64,000 nucleotides of DNA from Firm-04 sp946413695 (GCA_946413695.1 CAMKLV010000002.1:1-64000); one strand, 5' to 3'; positions 40,320 to 49,476 are shown, counted from the stretch's first letter. Notes: a model not told the origin generated them from the letters alone. Numbers and translations are program-made.

Positions 40320-41627
40320 ATGGCAAAGTATTGGCAAGCGGACATTGAAACAATGTCCCCCGAAGACATGAGAAAGCTCCAGAATGAGCGCCTCGTCAAG
40401 CAGGTCAAACATGTCTACGAAAACGTCCCCTACTACAGAGATCTCATGGACAAAAAAGGCGTCAAGCCGGAGGATATCCAGTCGGTAGACGATCTGCAAA
40501 AGCTGCCGTTCCTCTCCAAAGCCGATCTGCGCGAGGCATATCCCTTCGGGCTGCTCGCAAAGCCGCTCTCCGACTGCGTCAGAATCCACTCGACCAGCGG
40601 CACCACAGGCAAGCGCGTTGTTGCATTCTATACCCAGCATGACGTTGATCTCTGGGAGGACTGCTGTGCCAGAGCCATTACCGCGGCAGGCGGCAATGAA
40701 GACGATGTCTGTCAGGTTGCATACGGCTACGGTCTGTTCACCGGCGGCATGGGTCTCCACGGCGGCTCGCACAAGGCAGGATGTCTGACACTGCCGATGT
40801 CCTCGGGCAACACCGAGCGCCAGATTCAGTTCATGCGCGATCTCGGGGCGACAATCCTCTGCTGCACGCCTTCCTATGCGGCGTACATCGGCGAAACGCT
40901 GCATGATATGGGTCTGACCCCCGATGATATCAAGCTCAAGGCAGGTATCTTCGGCGCAGAGCCCTGGACGGAGGAAATGCGCCGCTCCATCGAGAAATCC
41001 CTCGGCATCAAGGCATACGATATCTTCGGTCTGACCGAGATTTCCGGTCCGGGCGTTGCATTTGAATGCGAGGAACAGTCCGGCATGCATATCAATGAGG
41101 ATCACTTCATTCCTGAGATCATTGATCCGGAGACCGGCGAGGTGCTGCCGGAAGGTTCTGTCGGCGAGCTTGTCTTCACGAGCATCACGAAGGAGGCTTT
41201 CCCGCTGCTCCGCTACCGCACACGCGATCTCTGCGTGCTTTCGCGCAAAAAGTGCTCCTGCGGCAGAACCCTCATCAAGATGGCAAAGCCGATGGGCAGA
41301 AGCGATGATATGATGATCATCCGCGGCGTCAATGTGTTCCCGTCGCAGATCGAGACCGTGCTCATCGAGCAGGGCTATTCGCCGAACTATCTCATCGAGG
41401 TGGATCGCAAGAACAATACCGATACGCTTGATATCAGCGTTGAGATGAATCCGGATCAGTTCTCCGACAAGATGAAGGACGTTCAGGATAAGGAAAAGGC
41501 GCTCGCAGGCGCAATCAAGACCATGCTTGGCATCAACCCGAAGGTACATCTGGTCTCGCCGAAGTCTCTCGCGCGCAGCGAGGGCAAGGCAGTCCGCGTC
41601 ATCGACCGCAGAAAGCTGCATGACTGA
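40320..41627 (+). CDS. paaK: Phenylacetate-CoA ligase family protein
   Basis: A full-length 435-residue adenylate-forming enzyme with the AMP-binding motif RIHSTSGTTGKRVVAFYT, the segment YDIFGLTEISGPGVAFEC, the hinge RYRTRDLCV and the C-terminal lid GRSDDMMIIRGVNVFPSQIE. With IorAB and the ACT protein it forms the arylpyruvate/arylacetate cluster known from many Clostridia. It interconverts arylacetates and their CoA esters, with ATP gain possible in the IorAB direction. AAAGGA precedes the ATG. Confidence 0.92.
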   Translation: MAKYWQADIETMSPEDMRKLQNERLVKQVKHVYENVPYYRDLMDKKGVKPEDIQSVDDLQKLPFLSKADLREAYPFGLLAKPLSDCVRIHSTSGTTGKRVVAFYTQHDVDLWEDCCARAITAAGGNEDDVCQVAYGYGLFTGGMGLHGGSHKAGCLTLPMSSGNTERQIQFMRDLGATILCCTPSYAAYIGETLHDMGLTPDDIKLKAGIFGAEPWTEEMRRSIEKSLGIKAYDIFGLTEISGPGVAFECEEQSGMHINEDHFIPEIIDPETGEVLPEGSVGELVFTSITKEAFPLLRYRTRDLCVLSRKKCSCGRTLIKMAKPMGRSDDMMIIRGVNVFPSQIETVLIEQGYSPNYLIEVDRKNNTDTLDISVEMNPDQFSDKMKDVQDKEKALAGAIKTMLGINPKVHLVSPKSLARSEGKAVRVIDRRKLHD

Positions 41628-41664
41628 AAACAACATATTTATATCAGACGGAGTCTTTTACACA

Positions 41665-42603
41665 ATGAAAAAACATCAGGGATTGACAATCATCACCGCC
41701 GCACTGCTGCTGACCGGCTGCGGTTCTGCCGAAGTGCAGAAAGACGGTACATATGTCAATATCAACGGTACATATAACTATAATGACGATTTCCGCAGTG
41801 ATCCCGATGCTGCGATCAGCAAGGTCATTGCGGAAACCGATCCGGAACCGAGCGACACGATCACACTTGAAAACGGCAAGTTCACGATCAAACAGAATCT
41901 CTCGGCAAACAGCGCCGTCACATGGAACGGCAGCTACGCCTTTGACAATGCCGTGCTGAAATTCGGCTACGAAGGCGCGGATCAGAGCGCATTCGCAGAC
42001 CGGATTCCCGTGCTCAACGAGACCGGCTCCTATCCCTCGCCGGTGATGCCGCGCGTCTATCTTTCCGACAGCGCGATCTACAGCTCAAAGCTGCCGGTCT
42101 TTCTGTTCCGCGAAAAGGACGCTCCTGCCGTCATCGAACGGCACGGCGATTTTCTCTGTGTGCCTGCCTACGGCTGCAAGCTCGACGGCAGCTATGAAGG
42201 CAGCGCGGATTTCGCCGTCAACTATGATGTCGAGGCGGCAATGCGCGAAGACCGGTATTCGAAAGCGTATTATGATCTTGACATTGAGCAGTATACAGAG
42301 CAGATTTCGGAAGAATCCGTTGAAGCCGGACTGAGCATGATGCGTCTGCGCTACAATATCGCACCGGAGGAACCGCTGCGTTTCAGACTGCAGTTCTCCG
42401 GCGGCAAATGGGAAATGACCGCAAATGACGGCAGCGCATTCAATCACGGATACTATGCCGAAAGCAAACAGCATCCCGGATTCATCGCGATGTATCCGGA
42501 CCCTGAGGACGCAGGCACGCCCGGCATCATGAAGAACATCTATCCGCTGTTTCTCTATATCGATGGCTATTCAATTTACTATCCGGGGTTTGTCAGAAAA
42601 TGA
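41665..42603 (+). CDS. Lipoprotein of unknown function
   Basis: The start is ATG 41665 (MKKHQGLTIITAALLLTGCG, lipobox LTGC), giving 312 residues; the longer frame lies inside paaK. After the signal, a beta-rich domain (GTYVNINGTYNYNDDFRSD, AVTWNGSYAFDNAVLKFGYE) extends to YIDGYSIYYPGFVRK. Family not recognised. It sits between paaK and the ACT gene and is likely exposed outside the membrane. Confidence 0.7.
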   Translation: MKKHQGLTIITAALLLTGCGSAEVQKDGTYVNINGTYNYNDDFRSDPDAAISKVIAETDPEPSDTITLENGKFTIKQNLSANSAVTWNGSYAFDNAVLKFGYEGADQSAFADRIPVLNETGSYPSPVMPRVYLSDSAIYSSKLPVFLFREKDAPAVIERHGDFLCVPAYGCKLDGSYEGSADFAVNYDVEAAMREDRYSKAYYDLDIEQYTEQISEESVEAGLSMMRLRYNIAPEEPLRFRLQFSGGKWEMTANDGSAFNHGYYAESKQHPGFIAMYPDPEDAGTPGIMKNIYPLFLYIDGYSIYYPGFVRK

Positions 42604-42630
42604 TATCCCCGTCAAAAAAGGAGGATTCTC

Positions 42631-43065
42631 ATGGATACGATCAAGCAAATCTCGATTTTTGTGGAAAACCAGCCCGGAAAGCTCGCAGAGCTCACCCGCC
42701 TGCTTGCTGATGCTGACATCGACCTGCGCACGCTGAGCCTTGCGGATACCCGCGATTTCGGCATCCTGCGCGTCATCGTCAACAAACCGGACGAGACGGA
42801 AAAACTCCTCAAAGCCAATGAGTGGACCTATAAAACCGCTGAGGTCATCGGCGTCAAGCTGCCGGACAGACCGGGCGGCGTCGCAGAGGTGCTCGAGGCG
42901 ATCAATGAAGCAGGCGTCAACGTCGAGTATATGTATGCATTTGTCAACCGCATCCCCGGCAGAGCAGACACCGTGTTCCGTGTGGATGACATCGAGACCA
43001 CGATCAATGCGCTCAGAGCGAAAGGCATCGAAATTCTGACACCGGACGAAGCTTACTGCGGATAA
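42631..43065 (+). CDS. Tandem ACT-domain protein
   Basis: A 144-residue protein of two ACT domains: residues about 5-68 (TIKQISIFVENQPGKLAELT) and 72-140 (VIGVKLPDRPGGVAEVLEAI). Each has the ligand-binding turn N/D-x-P-G. Members of this group sit next to paaK and iorAB and are thought to sense amino acids. AGGAGG precedes the ATG. Confidence 0.88.
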   Translation: MDTIKQISIFVENQPGKLAELTRLLADADIDLRTLSLADTRDFGILRVIVNKPDETEKLLKANEWTYKTAEVIGVKLPDRPGGVAEVLEAINEAGVNVEYMYAFVNRIPGRADTVFRVDDIETTINALRAKGIEILTPDEAYCG

Positions 43066-43117
43066 TACCCGTAAAATCGTCGAAATGCTGAAATCTGCCG
43101 AATTCCGGAGCCGGTAC

Positions 43118-43146
43118 TTGACAACACGCGGCAGATTGTGTATAAT
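43118..43146 (+). promoter_or_regulatory. Promoter of the zinc-ribbon gene at 43245
   Basis: -35 TTGACA (43118-43123), 17 bases and -10 TATAAT (43141-43146): full consensus. About 90 bases of leader follow. Confidence 0.85.
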
Positions 43147-43244
43147 AATATTACAGAAAAAACGCATTCTGCTGTGCAGAAAGCGAATTATAGCGCCGGA
43201 TTCCGCTGCTGCGGCGGAAATCCGTGCGGATTGGAGTGTGTAAC

Positions 43245-43685
43245 ATGAGCATCTTTGATAAGGTCAGTGATGTTGGACGCGGACTGAGTGAGAAAGCTTC
43301 CAACGTATCTGAAGTCAGCAATCTCAAGCGCAAGATCCTCTATGAGGAGGAGCGTATCGTTGAGATTTTCGCAGACCTCGGCAAGAAGTACTACAAGAAT
43401 CCCGATGAGGATCCCTCTGTGTTCCGTGCTCTCTGCGACGACATTGATGCACGCCGCCGCCGCATCAAGAAAATGAAGTTCGAGCTGAACACACTGCGCG
43501 GCTACAAAATGTGCCCGAAGTGCGATGCGGAAAACAGCGAGAAAAACATCTTCTGCGGAGTCTGCGGTGCCCGTCTCCCCGATCCGGAGGACGAGGATTT
43601 CACTTCTCTCGAAGAAAACGATTATTATACCGAAACCAGCAACCAGTTCTTCAATGCGGACAGCACCGGCAATATCGGTGTCTGA
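43245..43685 (+). CDS. Zinc-ribbon protein with helical N-terminus
   Basis: The start is ATG 43245 (MSIFDKVSDVGRGLSEKASN), 8 bases after GGAG, giving 146 residues. Residues 1-90 are helical and charged (EERIVEIFADLGKKYY, DIDARRRRIKKMKFELNTL). A zinc ribbon follows: CPKCDAENSEKNIFCGVCGA (about 93-112). The tail is acidic. This family is common in Clostridia and has no assigned function. It stands alone with its own promoter and terminator. Confidence 0.75.
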   Translation: MSIFDKVSDVGRGLSEKASNVSEVSNLKRKILYEEERIVEIFADLGKKYYKNPDEDPSVFRALCDDIDARRRRIKKMKFELNTLRGYKMCPKCDAENSEKNIFCGVCGARLPDPEDEDFTSLEENDYYTETSNQFFNADSTGNIGV

Positions 43686-43714
43686 GCCTTTGATGCTGCG
43701 CTGAATCAGCCTTG

Positions 43715-43750
43715 AAAGCCATAGTATTGTAACACATACTATGGCTTTTT
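43715..43750 (+). terminator. Intrinsic terminator
   Basis: A perfect 13-bp stem, AAAGCCATAGTAT (43715-43727) with ATACTATGGCTTT (43736-43748), followed by T residues. It ends the zinc-ribbon gene. The stem contains the ATG that opens the longest frame of the next locus. Confidence 0.85.
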
Positions 43751-43785
43751 GCTTTCATCATATTTTTTACGAAAAGAGAACGGTC

Positions 43786-44400
43786 ATGCCCCATTCCATG
43801 AGCGGCATGTATGCGACCTTCTGGGAGTACACCTATCCCGAGGAGATCGACGGCATGATCTTCCTTGACACGATCAATCCTGCAACACCGGAGGACACCG
43901 AAGAAGACCGGAAGCAGCACCGCGCGTCGCTGCTCGATCAGGTTCTCTACAAGCTCGGCGTTTACCGCACAATGAATGATCTGTTTGTCTCCTCAGACCG
44001 TGACGAATTCACTTCGCTTTACAACTACAATCCAAAGGAGTATTCCCGCTCGATCATCAACGAGTCGCTGAACTTCAATCAGAATATGCGGACAGTGTGG
44101 GAGCTGGTCAAGGCGGATGACATCCCGAAGTGCTTTGTCACAACGGATTTTGAGACAATCGCGGATGCGGAGGCGTTCGTCACCGCGCTCTATGACGAGC
44201 CGAATCCGGAAGCGGCACAGGAGCGGTGGGATGCGCAGCAGACGGAAGATCAAAAGGCGTATCGCGAAAAACGCGCACAATACCTCGAAACAATCGGGAA
44301 CTGCGAGGTCATCAATATCCCCGGCAGCCATTTCATTTACAATCAGAAGCCCGAAGAAGTCGCGGCGGTCATCGCGGACTTTGTGGACAAAAACAACTGA
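43786..44400 (+). pseudogene. Alpha/beta hydrolase lacking its N-terminal half
   Basis: The recognisable sequence begins at the nucleophile elbow (VMPHSMSGMYATFWEYTYPEEIDGMIFLD-like, Ser in HSMSG) and runs through a cap region to the catalytic His in NIPGSHFIYNQKPEEVA. The 80-100 residues that normally precede the elbow, with the oxyanion-hole strand, are missing. The first possible ATG (43741) lies in the upstream terminator, and ATG 43786 has no good ribosome site. I read it as a 5'-truncated remnant of a hydrolase of about 300 residues. Confidence 0.7.
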
Positions 44401-44404
44401 TACA

Positions 44405-44442
44405 ATCCCCGAGGCGGTCAGAAGGCTGCTTCGGGGATTTTT
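44405..44442 (+). terminator. Intrinsic terminator
   Basis: ATCCCCGA (44405-44412) pairs with TCGGGGAT (44431-44438), followed by TTTTT. It isolates the hydrolase remnant from the spoIIIA operon. Confidence 0.75.
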
Positions 44443-44513
44443 CTGTCTCCGCTTCTAAGTCCTGTCCCTGCTGCATAGGATGTACCAAGACAGGCGAAAG
44501 GCGGTTTCCTCTC

Positions 44514-45449
44514 ATGACGATCAAAAGCAAATTCCGCGAGGCGCTCCCCTATCTGCCGAACCCGCTGCGGCAGGCGCTCGGCAGAATTCCCGAACCGAGA
44601 ACGGCGGAGATCAGCGAGATCCGGCTGCGGCTCGGCAGACCGATGCAGGTTTTCTGCGCAAATGCTGCATATTCTGTCTCTGAGCAGGGACAGCTTCTGC
44701 CGCCCGACCGGACAGGCATCACCGTCACGCGCGGGATGCTCGATGCATGTTTTCAAAGCATCTGCGCACATTCCGTACACAGCTGGCAGGCGGCAATCCG
44801 GCAGGGATTTATCACAATTTCAGGCGGATGCAGAGTCGGGCTCTGCGGCACGGCGGTGATTCAGAACCGCAGACTCGAGACGGTCCGCAATCTCAGCGGC
44901 ATGAATATCCGCATCGCCTCGGAACGGATCGGCTGCGCGGAATCGCTCTTTCAGCGGGCACAGACTGCCCTGCGCACGGGCGGTCTGCTGATCGCGGGGG
45001 CGCCTGCATCCGGAAAAACAACGATTCTGCGCGATTTATCCCGCATACTCGGGGACGCACACAAGGTCTGCATCCTCGATGAGCGCGGCGAGATTGCAGC
45101 CGTGCAGAACGGCATGCCGCAGTTCTCGCTCGGCTCGCAGACCGATGTCTTCGACGGCTATCCGAAAGCAGAGGGCATCGGGATTGCGGTGCGCGTGATG
45201 TCCCCCGCATATCTGATCTGCGACGAGATCGGCGATGAAGCCGAGACGGAGATGCTGCTGCACTCGCTGCACACCGGCGTCAAGCTGATTGCGGCGGCAC
45301 ATGCGGGCAGTCTTGCGGAGCTCCGGCTGCGTCCGCAGATCAAAAAGCTCATAGATGCGGGTGTTTTCGCATATGCTGTCCTGCTGGGGAGCGGCGCGCA
45401 GTGCGGACAGGTTCTGCAGGCACAGGCGCTCAGGCGCACCGCCGGATGA
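44514..45449 (+). CDS. spoIIIAA: Stage III sporulation protein AA (ATPase)
   Basis: The start is ATG 44514 (MTIKSKFREALPYLPNPLRQ), giving 311 residues. It is a secretion-type ATPase with Walker A LLIAGAPASGKTTILRDLSR, Walker B YLICDEIG, and an R-D-L-S-R/LDERGEIA segment. In sporulation it powers the SpoIIIA-SpoIIQ channel between mother cell and forespore. A weak GCATAGGAT upstream (about 44474) might be a sigma-E -10, but no clear -35 is visible. First gene of a complete operon. Confidence 0.93.
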   Translation: MTIKSKFREALPYLPNPLRQALGRIPEPRTAEISEIRLRLGRPMQVFCANAAYSVSEQGQLLPPDRTGITVTRGMLDACFQSICAHSVHSWQAAIRQGFITISGGCRVGLCGTAVIQNRRLETVRNLSGMNIRIASERIGCAESLFQRAQTALRTGGLLIAGAPASGKTTILRDLSRILGDAHKVCILDERGEIAAVQNGMPQFSLGSQTDVFDGYPKAEGIGIAVRVMSPAYLICDEIGDEAETEMLLHSLHTGVKLIAAAHAGSLAELRLRPQIKKLIDAGVFAYAVLLGSGAQCGQVLQAQALRRTAG

Positions 45450-45937
45450 AGCTGCTCGGCTCATTTCTGATTCTGTGCTGCGGCGTCCTCGCGGGATGCA
45501 CGGCGGCGCGCAGTCTCGAGCAGAAAGCGGCGCATCTGCGGCTGCTGCGGCAGATGGTCACCGCGATGATGCAGGAGCTTTCCGGCTCGCTGCCGCTGAC
45601 TGCCGATCTGCTGCGGCATCTTGCGGAGATGCAGGCGTTCCGGACGCTGGGATTCCTGCAGCAGGCGGCGCAAAATCCGTATGCTTTCCCGCAGAGCTGG
45701 GCAGATGCGGTCAGGTCAGACCGCGCACTGACGCCGGAATCCGCCGAGGTGCTGTGCGGCATCGGACAAACACTCGGCAGCACCGGTCTCGAAGGGCAGC
45801 TTGCGGCGCTGTCGCTCGCGCTGGAACGGCTCGGCGCGCTGCAGGCAGAGGCGGAACGGCTTGCCGCCGGAAAAGGGAATCTCTACCGCAGTCTCGGCGT
45901 GCTCGGCGCGCTCTTTGCTGCAATACTTTTGCTATAA
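45446..45937 (+). CDS. spoIIIAB: Stage III sporulation protein AB
   Basis: The start is ATG 45446, overlapping the AA stop (ATGA), giving 163 residues. An N-terminal membrane helix (LLGSFLILCCGVLAGCTAAR), a helical GspF-like domain and a C-terminal hydrophobic helix (GVLGALFAAILLL) match SpoIIIAB, the membrane platform protein of the channel. Confidence 0.88.
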   Translation: MKLLGSFLILCCGVLAGCTAARSLEQKAAHLRLLRQMVTAMMQELSGSLPLTADLLRHLAEMQAFRTLGFLQQAAQNPYAFPQSWADAVRSDRALTPESAEVLCGIGQTLGSTGLEGQLAALSLALERLGALQAEAERLAAGKGNLYRSLGVLGALFAAILLL

Positions 45938-45961
45938 ATCCACGGAAACGGAGCGGTTGAA

Positions 45962-46159
45962 ATGGACATCGACCTGATATTCAAGGTCGCAGGCATCGGG
46001 ATTATCGTCGCGGTGCTGAATCTCGTGCTGAAACGCGCGGAGCGGGAGGAGCAGGCAATGCTGACAACGCTTGCAGGGCTCATCGTTGTGCTGATGCTCG
46101 TCATCACGGAGATTCAGGCACTGTTCGACACAGTCAAATCGGTGTTCGGGCTATGGTGA
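45962..46159 (+). CDS. spoIIIAC: Stage III sporulation protein AC
   Basis: 65 residues, two membrane helices (LIFKVAGIGIIVAVLNLVLK and AGLIVVLMLVITEIQALFD), the usual length and composition of SpoIIIAC. It overlaps spoIIIAD by seven bases. Confidence 0.9.
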   Translation: MDIDLIFKVAGIGIIVAVLNLVLKRAEREEQAMLTTLAGLIVVLMLVITEIQALFDTVKSVFGLW

Positions 46160-46560
46160 CGGTGTTTCGTGCGGCAGGGCTCGCTGTCACGGCGGTGCTA
46201 ATCGCAAAGCTCATCCGGCGCTATACCGAGGAGCAGGCGCTGCTGCTGACACTGCTCGCAGGTGTCGGAATCACGGCGGCTGCGGTGCTCGCGGTGACGC
46301 CGGTGCTCAATGAGATTGACGCGCTGCTTGCAAAGGGCGGCTTGCAGCCGGAGCAGACCGCCTGCATCGCAAAGGCTGCGGGCATCTGCTGCGTGACACA
46401 GCTCGCCGCCGATCTCTGCAAAGATGCCGGTGAATCCGCAGTTGCATCCGCGGTCACGCTGACTGGAAAAATCGCGCTGCTGCTGTTGATTCTGCCGCTG
46501 CTGCATCCGCTGCTGACACGGTTACAGGAGGTGCTCTCATGCGTATCGTCATTCGGGTGA
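46153..46560 (+). CDS. spoIIIAD: Stage III sporulation protein AD
   Basis: 135 residues with four hydrophobic helices (VFRAAGLAVTAVLIAKLI, LLLTLLAGVGITAAAVLAVT, CCVTQLAADLC, IALLLLILPLLHPLLTRL). Family match by length, hydrophobicity and position. Overlaps spoIIIAE by 22 bases. Confidence 0.9.
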   Translation: MVTVFRAAGLAVTAVLIAKLIRRYTEEQALLLTLLAGVGITAAAVLAVTPVLNEIDALLAKGGLQPEQTACIAKAAGICCVTQLAADLCKDAGESAVASAVTLTGKIALLLLILPLLHPLLTRLQEVLSCVSSFG

Positions 46561-47666
46561 TCGCGGCGGCGGTGATCGGGATCGTGCTGCTCTGCGCCGG
46601 AATCCCCTGCCGTGCATACGATGATGCGCCAGAGGACACACTCAGCCGTGCGGCGCAGTCGATCGAAATCCCCGATGCCGTGCAGCATGAATTTGACCGC
46701 ATCGGGATTGCGCCGGAGAATCCGCAGTCGGTGCTTAGTCTTTCGCCGGATGATCTGCTGCACAGGCTGCTTGAAACTGCCGCGGAAGAAGCCGCCGCGC
46801 CGCTGAAACTCTGCGGGATGCTGCTGACGATGACCGTCCTCTCGACGCTGCTCGGCTCGCTCGGGGATGCGGCAGGCGGAACGCTCCGGCGCGGATTTGA
46901 TACGCTCTGCACGCTGCTCTGCATCGGGACGGCTGCGCAGCCGCTCTGTGACTGCCTGATCCGCACGGCAGATGCGCTCGGCACCGGTCAGGCATTCATG
47001 ACGGGCTATGTGCCGGTGTTCGGGGCGTTTATCGCGGCAGGCGGACAGGTCGCCGGAAGTGCAGCCTATCAGGTGTTCGTGCTGTTCCTGACAGAAGGCA
47101 TCATGCAGCTGATGCACGGCGCGCTTTTTCCGCTGCTGCAGATGTCGGCGGCGCTCGGGCTCGCGGATGCGGTCAATCCGGCGCTGCAGCTCGGCGGGTT
47201 TGTCCGCGGAATACAGAAAGCCGTGACATGGCTGCTCGGGTTCGTCATGACGATGTTCTCGGCGCTGCTTTCGGTGCGCGGGATTGTTGCGGCGGCTGCG
47301 GATTCCCTCGCGGCGAAATCGGTCAGGCTGGTCGCCTCGGGGCTGATTCCGATTGTCGGGAACGCGGTCTCCGATGCCTACGGAACCGTGCAGGGCAGCA
47401 TCCGGCTGATGCGCAGCGGTGTCGGGGCGTGCGGGATTCTCGTGATTCTCTGGCTGACGCTGCCGCCGGTGATCTCGCTGACACTCTACCGCATTGTGTT
47501 CCGCATCAACGGGATATTTGCCGAAATGGCAGGCACTAAGCCGCTGCCGCAGCTTTATCAGAATATGCAGACTGTGCTCTCGGCGGCGTTTGCGATACTC
47601 GTCTGCTTTGCGGTCATGATGATTGTCTCATCTGCCGTGATGCTCCTGCTGCTCGGGGGTGAATGA
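46539..47666 (+). CDS. spoIIIAE: Stage III sporulation protein AE
   Basis: 375 residues with an N-terminal signal-like helix, an extracytoplasmic stretch (DAPEDTLSRAAQSIEIPDAV) and about seven membrane helices, typical of SpoIIIAE. The segment QALGTG-like ALGTGQAFMTGYVPVFGAFI and GLIPIVGNAVSDAYGTVQGS are characteristic. It is the largest membrane part of the channel. Confidence 0.92.
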   Translation: MRIVIRVIAAAVIGIVLLCAGIPCRAYDDAPEDTLSRAAQSIEIPDAVQHEFDRIGIAPENPQSVLSLSPDDLLHRLLETAAEEAAAPLKLCGMLLTMTVLSTLLGSLGDAAGGTLRRGFDTLCTLLCIGTAAQPLCDCLIRTADALGTGQAFMTGYVPVFGAFIAAGGQVAGSAAYQVFVLFLTEGIMQLMHGALFPLLQMSAALGLADAVNPALQLGGFVRGIQKAVTWLLGFVMTMFSALLSVRGIVAAAADSLAAKSVRLVASGLIPIVGNAVSDAYGTVQGSIRLMRSGVGACGILVILWLTLPPVISLTLYRIVFRINGIFAEMAGTKPLPQLYQNMQTVLSAAFAILVCFAVMMIVSSAVMLLLLGGE

Positions 47667-47685
47667 TTGGAAATGAGGGATTGTT

Positions 47686-48159
47686 CTGGATACGATTCGC
47701 ACAACGGTGCTGTTCGCGTGCTGCACGGCGCTCGGGCTGACGCTCGCAGAACAGCTGCTCCCGACGGAGCACTTCGCGCGGCAGATCCGCATGCTGACCG
47801 CAATTCTCATGATGACGGCGATCCTCGTGCCGCTGACAAAGCTTGATCTCACATCATTCCGTGTCGGGCTGGATGCGGCGGACGCTCAGACGCAGAATCT
47901 GCAGGATGCCGCTGCGGATATGCAGGAACGGGCAGCGGCGGAGAGCATCCGGAATGCGCTGAACCGTGCCCTCACGGAGCGGAATGTCAACTGCCGCGTG
48001 CAGGCGGTCTCTGTGCATATTGCGTCCGACGGCTGCATATCTATCAGTGAGGTCAGTGCGTCAGGCAATCTGCTGACGGGCGCTGTCTTTCTGCACGAAT
48101 GGCTCGGGGATGACGTCACGATCACGGAGGGAGGCGGAGACGATGCATCTGCAGGATAA
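47686..48159 (+). CDS. spoIIIAF: Stage III sporulation protein AF, possible CTG start
   Basis: The family normally begins M-D-x-I-R or similar before the first membrane helix. Here that N-terminus (LDTIRTTVLFACCTALG) is encoded from a CTG at 47686, which has GAGGG 6 bases upstream; the first conventional start in frame is GTG 47707. From CTG the product is 157 residues with two membrane helices and an extracytoplasmic domain (about 85-150). It overlaps spoIIIAG by 17 bases. Confidence 0.8.
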   Translation: MDTIRTTVLFACCTALGLTLAEQLLPTEHFARQIRMLTAILMMTAILVPLTKLDLTSFRVGLDAADAQTQNLQDAAADMQERAAAESIRNALNRALTERNVNCRVQAVSVHIASDGCISISEVSASGNLLTGAVFLHEWLGDDVTITEGGGDDASAG

Positions 48160-48736
48160 ACTCAGAACACTGCTCGATCCGGAAAACCGCATCCGGCTGA
48201 TCGTGCTGCTCGGTGCTGCGGGAATCGCGCTGATTCTGCTCTCGGGTCTGCTGCCGAAGCGTCAGACGGAAACGCCGCGTGCCGAACCGCCCCCTGCGGC
48301 ATCCGGCTGCACCAATCCGGAGACTTACCGCATCGGGCTCGAGGAACGCCTGACCGATCTGCTCTCCCATATGGATGGCGTCGGCGCGGTGCAGGTCATG
48401 ATCACGGTCAGGGATTCCGGCGAACAGGTCTACGCCTCGGAGATCAGCAACTCCGTGAGCGACCGCGGCACGCAGACATCCGCCTCGCCTGTCCTGATCC
48501 GGACAAACGGCAGCGAATCCGCACTGCTGACCGAATCGCGCCTGCCCGGAATCGAGGGCGCGGCGATCCTCTGCGCGGGCGGCAGTCATGCGGCGATACA
48601 GGAGCGCGTCACGAAAGCTGCATCCGCACTGCTCGGGATTCCGGTCAGCTCAGTTTATGTCGGGGCACTGAACAGCGCATCTCCGGCAGATTCATACAAA
48701 TCCGAACACAAACAACCGAAAGGGGCAAAACCATGA
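48143..48736 (+). CDS. spoIIIAG: Stage III sporulation protein AG
   Basis: The start is ATG 48143 (MHLQDKLRTLLDPENRIRL) after GGAG, giving 197 residues. One membrane helix (IVLLGAAGIALILLSGLL) and a ring-building domain with YRIGLEERLTDLLSHMDGVG, VQVMITVRDSGEQVYA and GGSHAAIQERVTKAASALLGIP. It forms the large ring in the intermembrane space. Confidence 0.92.
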   Translation: MHLQDKLRTLLDPENRIRLIVLLGAAGIALILLSGLLPKRQTETPRAEPPPAASGCTNPETYRIGLEERLTDLLSHMDGVGAVQVMITVRDSGEQVYASEISNSVSDRGTQTSASPVLIRTNGSESALLTESRLPGIEGAAILCAGGSHAAIQERVTKAASALLGIPVSSVYVGALNSASPADSYKSEHKQPKGAKP

Positions 48737-49338
48737 AAAAACCGACCATGATCATCGGAAGAAAACAGATCGTCCTCAGCGCACTGACACTCGTGCTCGG
48801 CGCGGCGGTCTATCTCAACTATGTGCTCGCCGGCGGGAACGGTCTGCTGCCTGCCGATCTTGCAGCGCATGACCCCGCGGGGCTCGATGCCGCAGCAGAG
48901 GCGGATGACCTCGCAAGCTACGGCACCGCCGAAATGGTCAGCGCAACGCCCTCGCAGGCGGATTACTTCGCGCAGGCACGGCTCGATAAACAGACCAGCC
49001 GCGATTACGCCGTCCAGACGCTACAGAGCATCATCGGGGGCGGCGACCTGAGCAATGACGAGATGGTCACAAACGCCATCGACGCGGTCAGCATCTCAAA
49101 GCAGATGAAAAGCGAGAGCGTTATCGAGAGCCTGATTCTCTCGCAGGGATTCCGCGACTGCGTCTGTTGGCTGGACGGAACATCGGCGAAAGTGGTTGTC
49201 GAGAGCGACGGACTCGAGGCGGCGCAGGCGGCTGCGATCAAGGAGATTATCCTCGCGGAATCCGATGTGCCGGCGGAGGGAATCCGGATTTTTGAGGTCG
49301 CGGCAGGCACCCCTGCGGACGCCGTTCCCGCCGAATGA
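48733..49338 (+). CDS. spoIIIAH: Stage III sporulation protein AH
   Basis: 201 residues: a membrane helix (IVLSALTLVLGAAVYLNYVL), a linker, and an extracytoplasmic ring domain (about 80-190) with SQADYFAQARLDKQTSRDYA and VESDGLEAAQAAAIKEIILA. It interacts with SpoIIQ across the septum in Bacillus. ATG overlaps the AG stop. Last gene of the operon. Confidence 0.92.
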   Translation: MKKPTMIIGRKQIVLSALTLVLGAAVYLNYVLAGGNGLLPADLAAHDPAGLDAAAEADDLASYGTAEMVSATPSQADYFAQARLDKQTSRDYAVQTLQSIIGGGDLSNDEMVTNAIDAVSISKQMKSESVIESLILSQGFRDCVCWLDGTSAKVVVESDGLEAAQAAAIKEIILAESDVPAEGIRIFEVAAGTPADAVPAE

Positions 49339-49447
49339 ACCGCTGCGCGCTCATAATACACATATTTATGCGAATTTCATGAAATGGATGATATGTCCCG
49401 CGCAGAAAAAATATTTTTAAGATTTTACGTCTTTTTTTCAAAAAAGG

Positions 49448-49476
49448 TTGTACGAAATCAAAAAATATGATATAAT
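49448..49476 (+). promoter_or_regulatory. Promoter of the asp23-nusB cluster
   Basis: -35 TTGTAC (49448-49453), 17 bases and -10 TATAAT (49471-49476), in an AT-rich stretch, 84 bases before the Asp23 start. Confidence 0.75.

Noticed and set aside
43741..43785. ATG 43741 as the start of the hydrolase
   Set aside because: The codon is inside the stem of a perfect terminator and the encoded MAFCFHH leader has no family similarity.
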